Origin: JBFWWP01 sp050246115
GTDB taxonomy: Bacteria; Planctomycetota; UBA8108; UBA1146; JAJFFE01
Direction of reading: 5' to 3'
Assembly (NCBI GenBank): GCA_050246115.1
Contig: JBFWWP010000014.1
Span: forward strand, 77,374-141,373
Length of the DNA stretch: 64,000 bases
Positions 27,233-36,314 of the stretch are shown here, in pieces. Made by a program: the position numbers and the translations under genes. Under the pieces are notes generated by a model. It was given only the letters and a program-made list of their open reading frames with translations, was not told the origin of the DNA and made no database searches. The first letter of the stretch is position 1; every line of letters begins with the position of its first letter.

Positions 27233-28266
27233 TGCACGCACCCGGCCCCGCCGGTGCCACGCGCTCTCCGCATCCGCGACGACCTCACCGGAGGGCCTTT
27301 CGCGCCAGCGCCTGCATTCTGGGGGCAATCGTCGGCCTGGCGTTGCTCACGCCCGCGCTCCCGCTGGAGCTACCCGACCGCACTCGTACCGATCGCGCGC
27401 TGCAGCCGCCGACGTGGCACGGTGACGATGGGTTTTGGCTGCACGACGCGGAACCGGCTGCGCGTCTGGCGGAACTCACGGCTTGGGATCGGCAGCTGGT
27501 GCGCCTGCGACAGTCGCTGTTCGGCCGCCGTTGCCTACCGCCCCTCTGTGGCCGCGACGGGCTCGGGCGATGCCTTCTGTCGCGCATCGGTTGGGGCGCG
27601 CGCCTGTCGATTGCCGTCGGTCTTTGTGCGGGGTTGATCGCGCTCGTCTGTGGCGTCACGTACGGAGCCGTTGCCGGATACTTCGGCGGCTGGGTGGATC
27701 AGTTCTTGATGCGGGCTGTAGACGTGTTGTACGGCGTACCCTTCATCTTCGTAGTGATCTTCCTGATCACCGTCTTCCGTGACCCCGATCGCCACGGGGA
27801 CGCTGCACACGGCAGCAATCTCCCGATCTTCTTTGGGGTCATGGGGCTCGTGTCTTGGTTGACCATGGCGCGCGTGGTTCGCGGTCAGGTCTTGTCGTTG
27901 CGTGAGCGCGAGTATGTGACGGCAGCCCGGTCGCTCGGGGCTCGTCCGAGCGAAGTGATGATCCGTCACCTCCTGCCGAACCTGGCGCCAGTCGTCGTGG
28001 TCTACCTGACGCTGACGATCCCGCGCATCATGCTGCTCGAGTCCTTCGTGTCTTTTCTTGGCTTGGGCGTTCAGGCACCGGCGGTCTCCTGGGGCCTGCT
28101 CGCACGGGACGCGTTCGAAGTGATGAACCCCTTGGACACGCCGTGGTGGCTCGTCGTCTGGCCCGCGCTTGCGTTGGGCACTACACTCTTTTGTCTCGGG
28201 GTCCTCGGTGACACCCTGCCGAGTGTCGTCGGGATCCAGCGGGAAACGGGGCAGCAGCGCCGTTAA
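27226..28266 (+). CDS. oppC: Peptide ABC transporter permease (OppC/DppC type)
   Basis: The 346-residue permease has an N-terminal helix (ASACILGAIVGLALLTPALP), a periplasmic loop (about 50-115) and five further helices. Its EAA loop is REREYVTAARSLGARPSEVMIRHLLPN, followed by LLESFVSFLGLGVQAPAVSWG, characteristic of OppC/DppC. ATG 27226, GTG 27229 and ATG 27232 are all in frame at the oppB stop; the last gives a TGATG junction. OppD/OppF ATPases are not adjacent, so the transporter must recruit them from elsewhere. Confidence 0.92.
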   Translation: MVMHAPGPAGATRSPHPRRPHRRAFRASACILGAIVGLALLTPALPLELPDRTRTDRALQPPTWHGDDGFWLHDAEPAARLAELTAWDRQLVRLRQSLFGRRCLPPLCGRDGLGRCLLSRIGWGARLSIAVGLCAGLIALVCGVTYGAVAGYFGGWVDQFLMRAVDVLYGVPFIFVVIFLITVFRDPDRHGDAAHGSNLPIFFGVMGLVSWLTMARVVRGQVLSLREREYVTAARSLGARPSEVMIRHLLPNLAPVVVVYLTLTIPRIMLLESFVSFLGLGVQAPAVSWGLLARDAFEVMNPLDTPWWLVVWPALALGTTLFCLGVLGDTLPSVVGIQRETGQQRR

Positions 28267-28697
28267 ACCCGCATGCTTCATGAAGCTTGATGCGAGGAGG
28301 CCTGAGTCTTGTTCTGGCAAGGAAGAGCAGCGAAGTCGACCGGAGGTGACCTGTGTTTGGTCATTGAGGACCGAATTCGCTGCAATGACGAAGCCAGAGC
28401 GACACTTCGGTCCTCAGCAGGGTGAGGATTTCGAGGTTTTCGGATCGCTCGAAGATGGTCCGAAGCGACGAGCAAGAGGGTGAAGTTATTCTTGGGCGAC
28501 TCCTAAGTTCTCGCAGACGGACTCACGATCTCGCTGCCGGATCGCGATCCGATGATGACGCGGGAGCCCGAGGAGCGACGTTGCTGCTGGGCTCACGACC
28601 GACGAGTCTCGCCCTTGTCTACCGTACTGCCCCGAGGCATGCGCGTGCAGCGTGTGCTCTGGGGTTGACCGGGTACTTCTCCTGGAGAGGAACTTAC
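28267..28697. other. Intergenic region with a dispersed repeat
   Basis: 430 bp between oppC and the amidohydrolase. No gene. It contains one copy of a 50-bp dispersed repeat (28453-28502), whose other copy is inverted near 35331. Confidence 0.55.
28453..28502 (+). repeat. 50-bp dispersed repeat, copy 1
   Basis: Matches the reverse complement of 35331-35380 with about two mismatches over 50 bp. Core pieces are CCGAAGCGACGAGCAAGAGG and GTGAAGTTATTCTTGGGCG, adjacent to each other. Too long and too exact for chance. Confidence 0.85.
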
Positions 28698-30410
28698 ATG
28701 CGTTTGGTTCGGGCCACGGTCTGGATACTTCTTGGCGTGCTCGCGCTCGTGCTGCCGAGCGCGTGCTCGCTTCCCCCTCCAGCCGACGTGATCTTCACGG
28801 GTGGACACTTCCATACCTTGGACCCCGCCTCCCCCACTGCACAGGCGGTTGCCGCACGCGGGGGCGTCCTGGTCTACGTCGGTTCGGCGACCCACGTCGA
28901 ACGGTATCGCGGTCCGGCAACCCAGGTGGTCGACCTGCAGGGGGCTACGGTAGTTCCCGGTCTCAGCGACTCCCACGTTCACCTCGCGGGAGTTGGGGCA
29001 CAAGCCCGCATGCTCGACCTTCGTGGCGTCGACGGCATTGCCGGGCTGGTGGCCCGCCTGCAGCCAAGGGTCGCCGAAGCTCGCGCGGGAGAGTGGATCA
29101 TCGGTCGCGGCTGGATCGAGACCTTCTGGCAACCGGCGCGATTTCCGACACGAGTCGACTTGGACGCGGTATCTCCCAACAACCCGGTGTTCTTGGTGCG
29201 AGTCGACGGTCACGGAGCCGTTGCCAACTCGCGCGCGCTGGCACTCGCTGGCATTACCCCTACGACCGAGGATCCCTTCGGCGGCGAGATCCTGCGAGAC
29301 GCGGACGGCACCCCGAGCGGCATGCTCTTGGACCACGCCATGGACCTCGTGTGGACGCAAGTCGCGCCGACTTCCGACGACGAACTCTGCGAGCAATGGA
29401 TTGCAGGGGCTGCTGCGTACGCGGCCCGCGGTTGGACTGCGGTGCAGATCCCCGGGGCTTCGTGGCGTGAGATGCAGCTCGTCGAGAGACTCGTCGAAGA
29501 AGGTCGAATCCCGCTGCGTATCTACCTCGCCGTAGACGGGCCGGGCGAGGCCGCCGACCAGCTCCTCAGCGGCGGAGCCCGTGGTGGCGGGGTCGGCGCG
29601 CGATTCACGTGCCGCGCCATCAAGGTCCACTATGACGGCGCCCTGGGTTCTGGTGGCGCTGCGCTGTTCGAGCCGTACGCCGATCGCCCGGGCTCAGGCT
29701 TCGTGAAGTATGAGGATGCGGCGCTTAGGGATCTGTTTCAGCGAGCGCTTCGGGCAGGGCTGCAGCTCCAGACCCACTGCATTGGCGACCGCGCGAACCG
29801 TAACATCCTGGACCTCTATCAAGAAGCGTTCTCCACAGTGCCTCAGTTGGAACGAGGAGTCGCGGATCCACGCTGGCGCATCGAGCACGCGCAGATCCTA
29901 CACCCCAATGACCTGCCACGCTTCGCGCGGCTCGGCGTGATCGCTTCGATGCAACCCTCCCACGCCATCACCGATCTTCACTTCGCGCCAAGCCGGCTCG
30001 GTGTCGAGCGCCTGTCAGGAGCGTATGCGTGGCGCCCACTGCTCGCGTCCGGAGCCACGATCGCTGGCGGGAGCGACGCCCCGGTAGAGGAGGGAGACCC
30101 GGTATTCGAGCTCTATGCGGCGATGGTGCGCCAGGATCCTCGCCACTCATCGAGCGGTCCCGGCTGGCACCCAGAGCACCGAGTCGCACCCGAGGACGCG
30201 CTGCGGATGTTCACGAGTGCCTCGGCTTTTGCTGCGTTCGAAGAGGATTGGCGCGGGACGATTTCGGAGGGAAAGGTCTGCGATCTCACGGTGTTCAGCC
30301 GCGACCCGCTGACGACCGGCGAGCGCGAGTGGCTCGGGAGCCGATGCCTGATGACCGTGATCGGGGCCAAGATCGTCTACGACGGTCGGGTTCCAGGTCA
30401 TGAGAGTTGA
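28698..30410 (+). CDS. Amidohydrolase family 3 (YtcJ-like) lipoprotein
   Basis: The 570-residue protein starts at ATG 28698 behind GGAGAGGAAC and has a lipoprotein signal (VWILLGVLALVLPSAC, Cys 23). The amidohydrolase core follows: DVIFTGGHFHTLD, metal site SDSHVHLAG (HxH), carbamylated-Lys candidate in IKVHYDGALGSGG, His in QTHCIGDRANRNILD and RIEHAQIL, Asp in GGSDAPVE. YtcJ-type enzymes hydrolyse amide or formamide bonds; substrate unknown. Placement after a peptide transporter may reflect use of peptide-like substrates, an inference only. Confidence 0.9.
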   Translation: MRLVRATVWILLGVLALVLPSACSLPPPADVIFTGGHFHTLDPASPTAQAVAARGGVLVYVGSATHVERYRGPATQVVDLQGATVVPGLSDSHVHLAGVGAQARMLDLRGVDGIAGLVARLQPRVAEARAGEWIIGRGWIETFWQPARFPTRVDLDAVSPNNPVFLVRVDGHGAVANSRALALAGITPTTEDPFGGEILRDADGTPSGMLLDHAMDLVWTQVAPTSDDELCEQWIAGAAAYAARGWTAVQIPGASWREMQLVERLVEEGRIPLRIYLAVDGPGEAADQLLSGGARGGGVGARFTCRAIKVHYDGALGSGGAALFEPYADRPGSGFVKYEDAALRDLFQRALRAGLQLQTHCIGDRANRNILDLYQEAFSTVPQLERGVADPRWRIEHAQILHPNDLPRFARLGVIASMQPSHAITDLHFAPSRLGVERLSGAYAWRPLLASGATIAGGSDAPVEEGDPVFELYAAMVRQDPRHSSSGPGWHPEHRVAPEDALRMFTSASAFAAFEEDWRGTISEGKVCDLTVFSRDPLTTGEREWLGSRCLMTVIGAKIVYDGRVPGHES

Positions 30411-30526
30411 ACCAGACTGGAACCAGCCTTGGCCACGTGGCGACGGCATGGGACGCGGCCAGCCGCAGCCGGGCTCCGTTTGGTTCTGTTCGAAGCGCGA
30501 GGAATCCACTCGCCGCCGCGCGAAAG

Positions 30527-31405
30527 TCAAGGACTCGGGGACTGCGTGCGGTCTGTGAACCACTCCAAGATCTGTCGGGTCATGGGTCCGGGCGCACCGT
30601 CGCCCACCACCGAAGAACCGACTTGAACGACGGGGAGCACGCCTTTCAGACTCGATGTGATGAACACCTCGTCGGCGGCGATCAGTTCGTCGGGCCAAGC
30701 TGCGACGCGGCGCAAGGGCACGTCGTGTTGGGTCAAGAGCTCGATCACGGTCGCCCGTGTGACGCCGAGGAGGATGCCTTCGTCGACCGGCGTCTTGACC
30801 GCTCCATCGTTGACCCAGAACACGTTCGAGGTGGTGCATTCCGCGACATGGCCATGGTGGGTCAGCAACACACCTTCGAAGGCTCCTGCTCGCTTGACCT
30901 CGCGGTACGCGACCAGGTTGTTCAGCAAGTTTCCACTCTTGATGTGGGGGTCCAGGCTATCCGGCGCGTTGCGGCGCGTCCGTGTCACGATCAGCCGCAC
31001 ACCCGTTGCCGCGAGCGGATGCGGTCCCGGTGCGATCGACCAAGCCACGACGACGAGTCGAGGTTGCGTACACAGTGCCGTGTCCAACCCCAACGGCCCG
31101 ACCCCCCGGGACACGGTCACGCGCACCCCCACTTCGACACCCGGCGGAGCATAGGCCGCGCAGGCCGTGAGCGCTTCGACCACCGCGCCGCGGCCACCGG
31201 GGATCTCCAAGTCGAGCGCTGCCGCCGAGTTCTCCAGCCGAGAGAGGTGCTCGGGCAGAGCCAAGAACCGCCCCCCATAGGTCCGAAGCGACTCGTACAC
31301 CGTGTCTCCGTACAGGAATCCGTGATCCATGACCGACACCCGAGCCGAATCGGCGGAGCCGACGGCTCCATCGAGCCAAACCCAGTAATCCGCGACCCCA
31401 GCCAC
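30527..31405 (-). CDS. Class-IV PLP aminotransferase / aminodeoxychorismate lyase-like enzyme
   Basis: The 292-residue protein has the fold-type IV signatures: VSVMDHGFLYGDTVYESLRT, PLP Lys in HIKSGNLLNNLVAYRE, and GHVAECTTSNVFWV with GILLGVTRATVIELL. These are shared by IlvE, D-amino-acid aminotransferase and PabC, and the exact activity cannot be told apart here. Several GTG codons open the frame (31420, 31411, 31405). GTG 31405 is chosen because AGGAGG (31417-31412) lies 6 nt upstream of it. It converges with the amidohydrolase gene. Confidence 0.85.
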   Translation of the reverse strand: MAGVADYWVWLDGAVGSADSARVSVMDHGFLYGDTVYESLRTYGGRFLALPEHLSRLENSAAALDLEIPGGRGAVVEALTACAAYAPPGVEVGVRVTVSRGVGPLGLDTALCTQPRLVVVAWSIAPGPHPLAATGVRLIVTRTRRNAPDSLDPHIKSGNLLNNLVAYREVKRAGAFEGVLLTHHGHVAECTTSNVFWVNDGAVKTPVDEGILLGVTRATVIELLTQHDVPLRRVAAWPDELIAADEVFITSSLKGVLPVVQVGSSVVGDGAPGPMTRQILEWFTDRTQSPSP

Positions 31406-31821
31406 CCTCACCCTCCTCACTGTCGCCTACCCCGCATCGCCCGAGCAGGATAACGGGGAAGCTCGATGGCGAGTAGCACACCAAACACCCGCCATCGACA
31501 AGCGACTTGGCGAGGATGGAACCGAGTCGCGCGAAACGCCTCGGGGGTCCGTGTGGAGACTGCCACTCGCGGGGGGATAGAGCCACGGGGGGATAGAGGA
31601 CGAGTGAGGTGTCGAGCCGGAGAACCTCCGGCGTGTTCCGAGAGCCCTTGGAGGAGAGTCTGGGCCCGAAGCCTACGCGGCGTGCGGCTGACTCGGGGCT
31701 AAAAGACCGAAATCCAGCGCGTCGTTCCACAACCTCGGTCTGCGCCTCGCGGGACGAGCCGAAGGCGAGCGCTTTCGGGTGAAGCGGCCGCGGCTTCGCC
31801 GCGGACGCGCTTGCCTTGGGG
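31406..31821. other. Intergenic region with short repeats and dispersed repeat copy B
   Basis: 416 bp with no gene. Two exact 13-bp direct repeats CGGGGGGATAGAG (31570-31582, 31586-31598) lie upstream of the PLP enzyme gene. Dispersed repeat copy B occupies 31705-31815. Confidence 0.5.
31705..31815 (+). repeat. Dispersed gene-end repeat, copy B
   Basis: Over about 105 bp it matches the reverse complement of copy C (52284-52390) with few mismatches, including TCTGCGCCTCGCGG, GAGCCGAAGGCGAGCG, TTCGGGTGAAGCGGCCGCGG and CTTCGCCGCGG. It ends 7 bp before the stop codon (31822-31824) of the HDOD gene. Confidence 0.85.
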
Positions 31822-32724
31822 CTAGAGGGCTAGGAACTCCTGCGATTCGGCGAAGCGATCCCGGATCTGGGGAATCACGTCGCTCATCGGTCCCTGCCCC
31901 AAGTACGCCTGGAGGTGTACCGGTATCGTGATTTGGGGGGCGTCACTGGTTTCGAGCAGGGAGTATCCCATACCGCGGGCAATCATGTTGGCGAGAGTGA
32001 CGAAGGCAAGCGCCTGGATCGCTTCGGGCGCCATGGCATTCGGGTCCGGATTGGCGCTTTCCATCTCGCGGTGGCGGAGGATCGGCTCGCGCAGCCCCGG
32101 CGGCAGCCGCCACTTCTCTGCGAGCCACGCACCGAGGACGCCGTGGTGAACCCCAAGGTGCTTCTCTTCCGCTTCCTCGATGAGCGTGCCTTCGCGAACG
32201 GCCTCGAGGATCTGTTCCATCTCGTCGGGGAAGTAGCGCGCCTCGAGCAAGATTCCGAGGTCGTGCAGGAGTCCTGCGGTGAAAACGTCGTCCTTCAGCG
32301 GAAAGTGATTCCGCTCCGCGAAGAGCTTCGCGCCGATCGCGACGATGAGCGAGTGCTGCCAGAAGCGCTCCGACGGGAACACACTGCCAGCGCGGAACAT
32401 GTTCTTCACGGATACCGAAAGCGCGAGACTGCGAACCGTGTTGAAACCGAGGAGCGTGATGGCATGTTGGAGCGACGAAACCGGCGTGGAGAAGGAGTAG
32501 AACGCAGAGTTTACGAGTTTCAGGATCTTCGCTGACAAGCCTTGGTCACTGCTGAGTACCTTGGCGATGTCCTTGCAGGAAGAGTCCGGATTCTCTGCGA
32601 CCTCGGTCAGCTTGGCGATGACCGCGGGGAAGCTCGGCAAGTCGTAGATGCGCGACACGACACGCTTGAGTCGCTCTTGGGCGACGCTCTCGCTGGTACT
32701 GGATCGCGTGGAAGCCGAACTCAA
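31822..32724 (-). CDS. HDOD-domain signalling protein
   Basis: The HDOD domain fills most of the chain: RIYDLPSFPAVIAKLTEVAENP, DQGLSAKILKLVNSAFYSF, HAITLLGFNTVRSLALSVSV, WQHSLIVAIGAKLFAER, then DDVFTAGLLHDLGILLEARYF and HHGVLGAWLAEKWRLP. HDOD proteins act as regulatory adaptors, without the full HD phosphohydrolase site. TTG 32724 (300 residues) is preferred because GGGAGG lies 4-5 nt upstream; an ATG 90 bp earlier gives a less typical N-terminus. It stands alone with dispersed repeat B right behind it. Confidence 0.87.
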   Translation of the reverse strand: MSSASTRSSTSESVAQERLKRVVSRIYDLPSFPAVIAKLTEVAENPDSSCKDIAKVLSSDQGLSAKILKLVNSAFYSFSTPVSSLQHAITLLGFNTVRSLALSVSVKNMFRAGSVFPSERFWQHSLIVAIGAKLFAERNHFPLKDDVFTAGLLHDLGILLEARYFPDEMEQILEAVREGTLIEEAEEKHLGVHHGVLGAWLAEKWRLPPGLREPILRHREMESANPDPNAMAPEAIQALAFVTLANMIARGMGYSLLETSDAPQITIPVHLQAYLGQGPMSDVIPQIRDRFAESQEFLAL

Positions 32725-33095
32725 GGTTCCTCCCGGGTCGTCAAGGAGCGGGTGACTGCGTCTCAGAGGCTTTGACCCTCCCGCGAGGGGTTGCGCTCGA
32801 ACGACGCCCGCCACGAGCAGATCCGAAGTCCGATGCTCCCCTTCGTGCCCGGGCGAGATCGAAGTCCCTTCCGGGCCTCACCACTTCGGAACGGGGATTG
32901 CCTTCCGGGTCGAACGGCAAGCCTTCTCCCGTAGCTCCCGGAGGAAGATACAACGCACACGCCTTGCCCGCGAATCGGATTCCGTTCGAGCACCTCGTGC
33001 GCGCTCCGTAAGTTCACGTCGCGAAATACCTTGGGCTGACGGTGGGCACCCGAGCCGCGACTCGGCGGTCGGCGCTCGCGAGCACGCGTTCGGAG
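32725..33095. other. Intergenic region, nothing recognised
   Basis: About 370 bp on the minus strand between the FAD oxidoreductase and HDOD genes. No gene, RNA or clear hairpin seen. Confidence 0.45.
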
Positions 33096-34220
33096 TCATG
33101 TCGGAGGTAGCGCGGCCGCCGTTTCCTCGGCGATGCGCTCGGCAACCGCCAACGCGAGCAGGACGATCGACCGTCCGAAAGCCCCAGCCGCGAAGGCTCG
33201 GCGATCGGCGTTGGACAAGATGCCGGGCGCTACCGGATCCAGCGCTGGCAACAGTTCCGCACTCCCTCGTCGCACGACGAACTCGCGAAGGCCGCGAATG
33301 GGCTGCCGGGGAGAGCGCCGAAAGGCCTCGAGCACCGCCCAGTCGACCGTCGTCGAGTCGGTATCGACCCGGGACGTACTTCCACTTTCCATGTAGAGGA
33401 AGCGTTCACGACGGTGGGTGTCGACGAGCAGGACCTGTCGTTCTTCGGCCGGGATCTCGTCCTCAGGGTACTCGAGTTCGAGGATTCCCCCGTCGTAAGT
33501 CGAACTCGCCGTCTCCAGCGGAGGAAACGGCGGCAGGGACAACCGGATCAAGCACCCCCCGGTGGATTGGGTCTCGATCAGAAATCGATGCCAGTCCACC
33601 AACGCGGTGTGCGGCCCGATCCCGCAGGACGGCAACAAGGGCGCGTGTTGCGGATCCCCGGTGAAGTACACGAACGAGGCCTGCCCTCGACGGTGACCGG
33701 CCCGAAACTCGTAATGACTGCCTCGATCCTGGATAGCGTCAACCTCACAGTCGAACACGATCCGAACTCCCCGGCGCCGGACTTGCCAGTGCAACGCGGA
33801 AAGCAACTGCGTCGTATCGAGGTAACCATCGTCCGGAAAGAACCGGGCAGCTTCTCCCGGCTCCAGTTGGAGTAGTGGCTGCCTTGCCGCAGCTTCTCGA
33901 GCGGTCAAGCGTTCCCCGAACGAATCCTCCTGGGCGTCGACCGGCCCCATGAGCGATCCGCCCCGCCGGTAGTCCGGGTCGACCTCGAGATAGCTGGGCC
34001 ACTCCTCCAGCAAGAGTAACGCACGATCTTCGAGCGCCCGGTAGGAAGCCATTCCTGTACGCAGTACCAGTGCCGTTTCGTCGAGTCCGCGGCGACTGGG
34101 CGAGCTCCCCGACTCCAAGACCACGACTTGTTCCGCCCCCCGCCGCACGAGGTGATCGGCCAGGGCCAGGCCAAACAGTCCTCCCCCGAGTATGAGATGT
34201 CGCGCGTGGGTCACGGTCAC
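33096..34220 (-). CDS. FAD-dependent oxidoreductase (DAO family)
   Basis: The 374-residue protein begins MTVTHARHLILGGGLFGLAL, an N-terminal Rossmann dinucleotide-binding motif, followed by VVVLESG (ribose-binding acidic residue). DAO-type features continue with LTAREAAARQPLLQLEPGEAARFFPDDGYLDTTQLLSAL, and a C-terminal helix after AFGRSIVLLALAVAERIA. Substrate unknown. GTG 34220 is chosen with AGGTGA upstream; the frame stays open 43 codons before it, in Arg-rich non-protein-like sequence. Confidence 0.8.
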   Translation of the reverse strand: MTVTHARHLILGGGLFGLALADHLVRRGAEQVVVLESGSSPSRRGLDETALVLRTGMASYRALEDRALLLLEEWPSYLEVDPDYRRGGSLMGPVDAQEDSFGERLTAREAAARQPLLQLEPGEAARFFPDDGYLDTTQLLSALHWQVRRRGVRIVFDCEVDAIQDRGSHYEFRAGHRRGQASFVYFTGDPQHAPLLPSCGIGPHTALVDWHRFLIETQSTGGCLIRLSLPPFPPLETASSTYDGGILELEYPEDEIPAEERQVLLVDTHRRERFLYMESGSTSRVDTDSTTVDWAVLEAFRRSPRQPIRGLREFVVRRGSAELLPALDPVAPGILSNADRRAFAAGAFGRSIVLLALAVAERIAEETAAALPPT

Positions 34221-34799
34221 TCGTTCACCTACTTGCTTGATCGTGGCCGCAGTCTGCCCGAGCGTGCCCGCCGCAGGCGGTCCCCGACTCCGAAGACCCT
34301 GCCCTGTCGTCCGTGCAATGGATGAAGTGCGCCGGACCTCCGCCGCCAATACGGAGTGGCAGCATCCGGTACCGACGGAGCGGCGTCAACTGACCCGCGG
34401 GGGCCACGGTTTCGTTCTCGAGGTAGCTGGGCGGGGTGCGGCGACGAGTGCACTCGAAGTGAGGGTGCAAGGGCTGATGCCCCCAACCCAGTCGAGCGGG
34501 CCGTACATCGAAGCGGTCGCTCTCACTGAGAAGGCCGGCAGCAGAATCGGGAGTCCGAGGCAACGGATCGAACCCACCGTGATCCGTCGCACCTGCCCTT
34601 CTTCTTTTTTCTCTGGCCGGTCGACCCACCGCTCGCCAGAATCGGCGCCCGGGCTCGAACTCGAGATGAGCCGAGACCGCCTCGCGAGCCGGGTCTCGTC
34701 GGCCCGGGTCTCACCCTGCGCTGGCAAGCAAAGCCGGAAGGCAAGGTGGCGAGTGCGGGACCCGCGAGGCCTGCGAGTCTGAAGGGAGATGGGAGAACC
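34221..34799. other. Gene-free divergent region
   Basis: About 580 bp between the FAD oxidoreductase (-) and the HEAT lipoprotein (+). Chance frames only; no RNA gene or repeat recognised. Confidence 0.45.
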
Positions 34800-35177
34800 A
34801 TGGGAACCGCGACGCTTCGCACCTTGCCCATTCTGTTGCTGCTCGTTTCATGCTTCAGCACAGGCAGCGCCAAAACCGGAGATCCTTACTACGATCTTCG
34901 CTCCGAAGACGTGATCACCGTGATGAACGCCACCGCCGCAGTAGCGCGCGACCGCAACTTCGGAGCGATTCCCTACCTCATCACCAACCTTCGCCACGAG
35001 GATACTTGGGTCCGGGGGTTCACGCTTCAGGCCCTCATGGAGATCCGCGGTGTACCCAGCGAAAAGCTCGGCTACGAATTCACCGGTTCCGAACTCAGTC
35101 GCGAAGCTGCCATCGCGCGCTGGGAGGAGTGGTATCGCGACGAACAGGCCCGCCGCTCGGCCGAGGCGGCACCCTAG
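34800..35177 (+). CDS. Small HEAT-like lipoprotein
   Basis: The 125-residue protein starts at ATG 34800 behind GGGAG, with signal and lipobox (LPILLLLVSC, Cys about 17). The mature part has helical HEAT-like repeats (FGAIPYLITNLRHEDTWVRG, FTLQALMEIRG) and ends ARWEEWYRDEQARRSAE. The W-x-x-W ending is shared with the lipoprotein at 23429-24187. Function unknown; probably an envelope scaffold. Confidence 0.75.
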   Translation: MGTATLRTLPILLLLVSCFSTGSAKTGDPYYDLRSEDVITVMNATAAVARDRNFGAIPYLITNLRHEDTWVRGFTLQALMEIRGVPSEKLGYEFTGSELSREAAIARWEEWYRDEQARRSAEAAP

Positions 35178-35501
35178 ACCCAGGCTCGGCGCGTGCCGGC
35201 CTCGATGGGGAACCCGACTCCTGCGAGGGGCTTCCGCAAAGCCCGCTCGTGGCTGCGGGCCCTGCCTGGCGTGCCTTAGTCCTTCCCGGAACTTGGGTGC
35301 CCGTCTCACGGCCCGCTTCTTCCCCTTTGGAGCCGCCCAAGAATAACTTCACCCTCTTGCTCGTCGCTTCGGGCCATCTTTTGTCATTCTTGGGCGACTC
35401 CTTCGCGCCGGGCTCGAGTGCGCGGAACCAGCTTCGACGACCGCCTCGTCCGAGCGAAACCCTGAAGAAAAGCAACCGCCGGAACCGATCCCTGGGAAGG
35501 C
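35178..35501. other. Intergenic region with hairpin and dispersed repeat
   Basis: No gene. A GGGCTT/AAGCCC hairpin (35228-35244) follows the lipoprotein gene and may terminate it weakly. The second copy of the 50-bp dispersed repeat lies at 35331-35402. Confidence 0.5.
35331..35402 (-). repeat. 50-bp dispersed repeat, copy 2, with terminal inverted repeats
   Basis: On the minus strand it matches 28453-28502. Here the unit is framed by a near-perfect inverted repeat (GCCCAAGAAT near 35335 and ATTCTTGGGC near 35387), so the whole 70-bp segment could fold on itself like a small palindromic element. Confidence 0.8.
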
Positions 35502-36305
35502 TTGGACTCTCCTCGGAAGGGACTTGGTCGACGAGTGTTGCGCAATACCTTCTACGCCGTGGGTGACTGGGCGAGTTTCGTGGCACGATCGGTCTACTGG
35601 CTGTGCCCTCGCGCCCTTCGCCGGCGTCGGCTCCGGGTTCCTTCACGGGAGACGATCCGGCAGATGGATCGCCTCCTGCTCGGCATCCTGCCGCTGCTTG
35701 CGATCGTCTTGTTCTTCGTCGGCATGATCCTCGCTCTGCAGCTCGCTACGATCCTTGGCTTGCTCGGGGTGGTGGAGTACGTCGCCGACATCGTGGGCAT
35801 CTCGATGGTGCGCGAAATGGCGCCGCTGTTGACGGGAATCGTCCTGTCGGGCTATGCCGGCGCGGCCATTGCCGCCGAACTCGGGAGCATGCGTGTCTCC
35901 GAGGAGTTTGCGGCGATGGACGCGCTCGCGCTCCACCCCACGCGCTACCTCGTGGCCCCGAGGATTCTCGCCGCTGCCGTCAGCGGTCCGCTCATCACGA
36001 CAATCGCGATGTTCGTCGGCATCGCCGGCGGTCTGCTCGTAGCGGTGGCGCTCCTCGGAATGTCTCCGGGGCAATACCTCGCCCGCACCTTCTCCGCCGT
36101 CTCCATGAGCGATGTGGCCCTGGGACTGCTCAAAGGAGGGGTCTTCGCGTGCGTCGTGGCTTCGATCGCTTGCTTCTCTGGGGCCCGCACCGAGGGCGGA
36201 GCGCTCGGCGTGGGCCGGGCGACCACCGCCGCGGTCGTGAAGTCGATCGTCGGCATCATCGCCTGCGACCTGTTCCTCACCGTACTGTTCTTCCACCTGG
36301 AGTGA
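35502..36305 (+). CDS. mlaE: Lipid-transport ABC permease MlaE
   Basis: The integral membrane permease (up to 267 residues) has the MlaE hallmarks: RQMDRLLLGILPLLAIVLFFVGMILALQLATILG, then VREMAPLLTGIVLSGYAGAAIAAELGSMRVSEEFAAMDALALHP and RILAAAVSGPLITTIAMFVGIAGG. It works with MlaF and MlaD to move phospholipids between inner and outer membranes. The start is uncertain: TTG 35502 opens the frame, while GTG 35535 has GGAAGGGA about 12 nt upstream. mlaF begins 9 nt after the stop. Confidence 0.93.
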   Translation: MDSPRKGLGRRVLRNTFYAVGDWASFVARSVYWLCPRALRRRRLRVPSRETIRQMDRLLLGILPLLAIVLFFVGMILALQLATILGLLGVVEYVADIVGISMVREMAPLLTGIVLSGYAGAAIAAELGSMRVSEEFAAMDALALHPTRYLVAPRILAAAVSGPLITTIAMFVGIAGGLLVAVALLGMSPGQYLARTFSAVSMSDVALGLLKGGVFACVVASIACFSGARTEGGALGVGRATTAAVVKSIVGIIACDLFLTVLFFHLE

Positions 36306-36314
36306 AGGTCCTTC

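Noticed and set aside
34221..34799. Several 60-130-codon frames between the FAD oxidoreductase and the HEAT lipoprotein
   Set aside because: No domain, no convincing Shine-Dalgarno, and typical composition of chance frames in GC-rich DNA.
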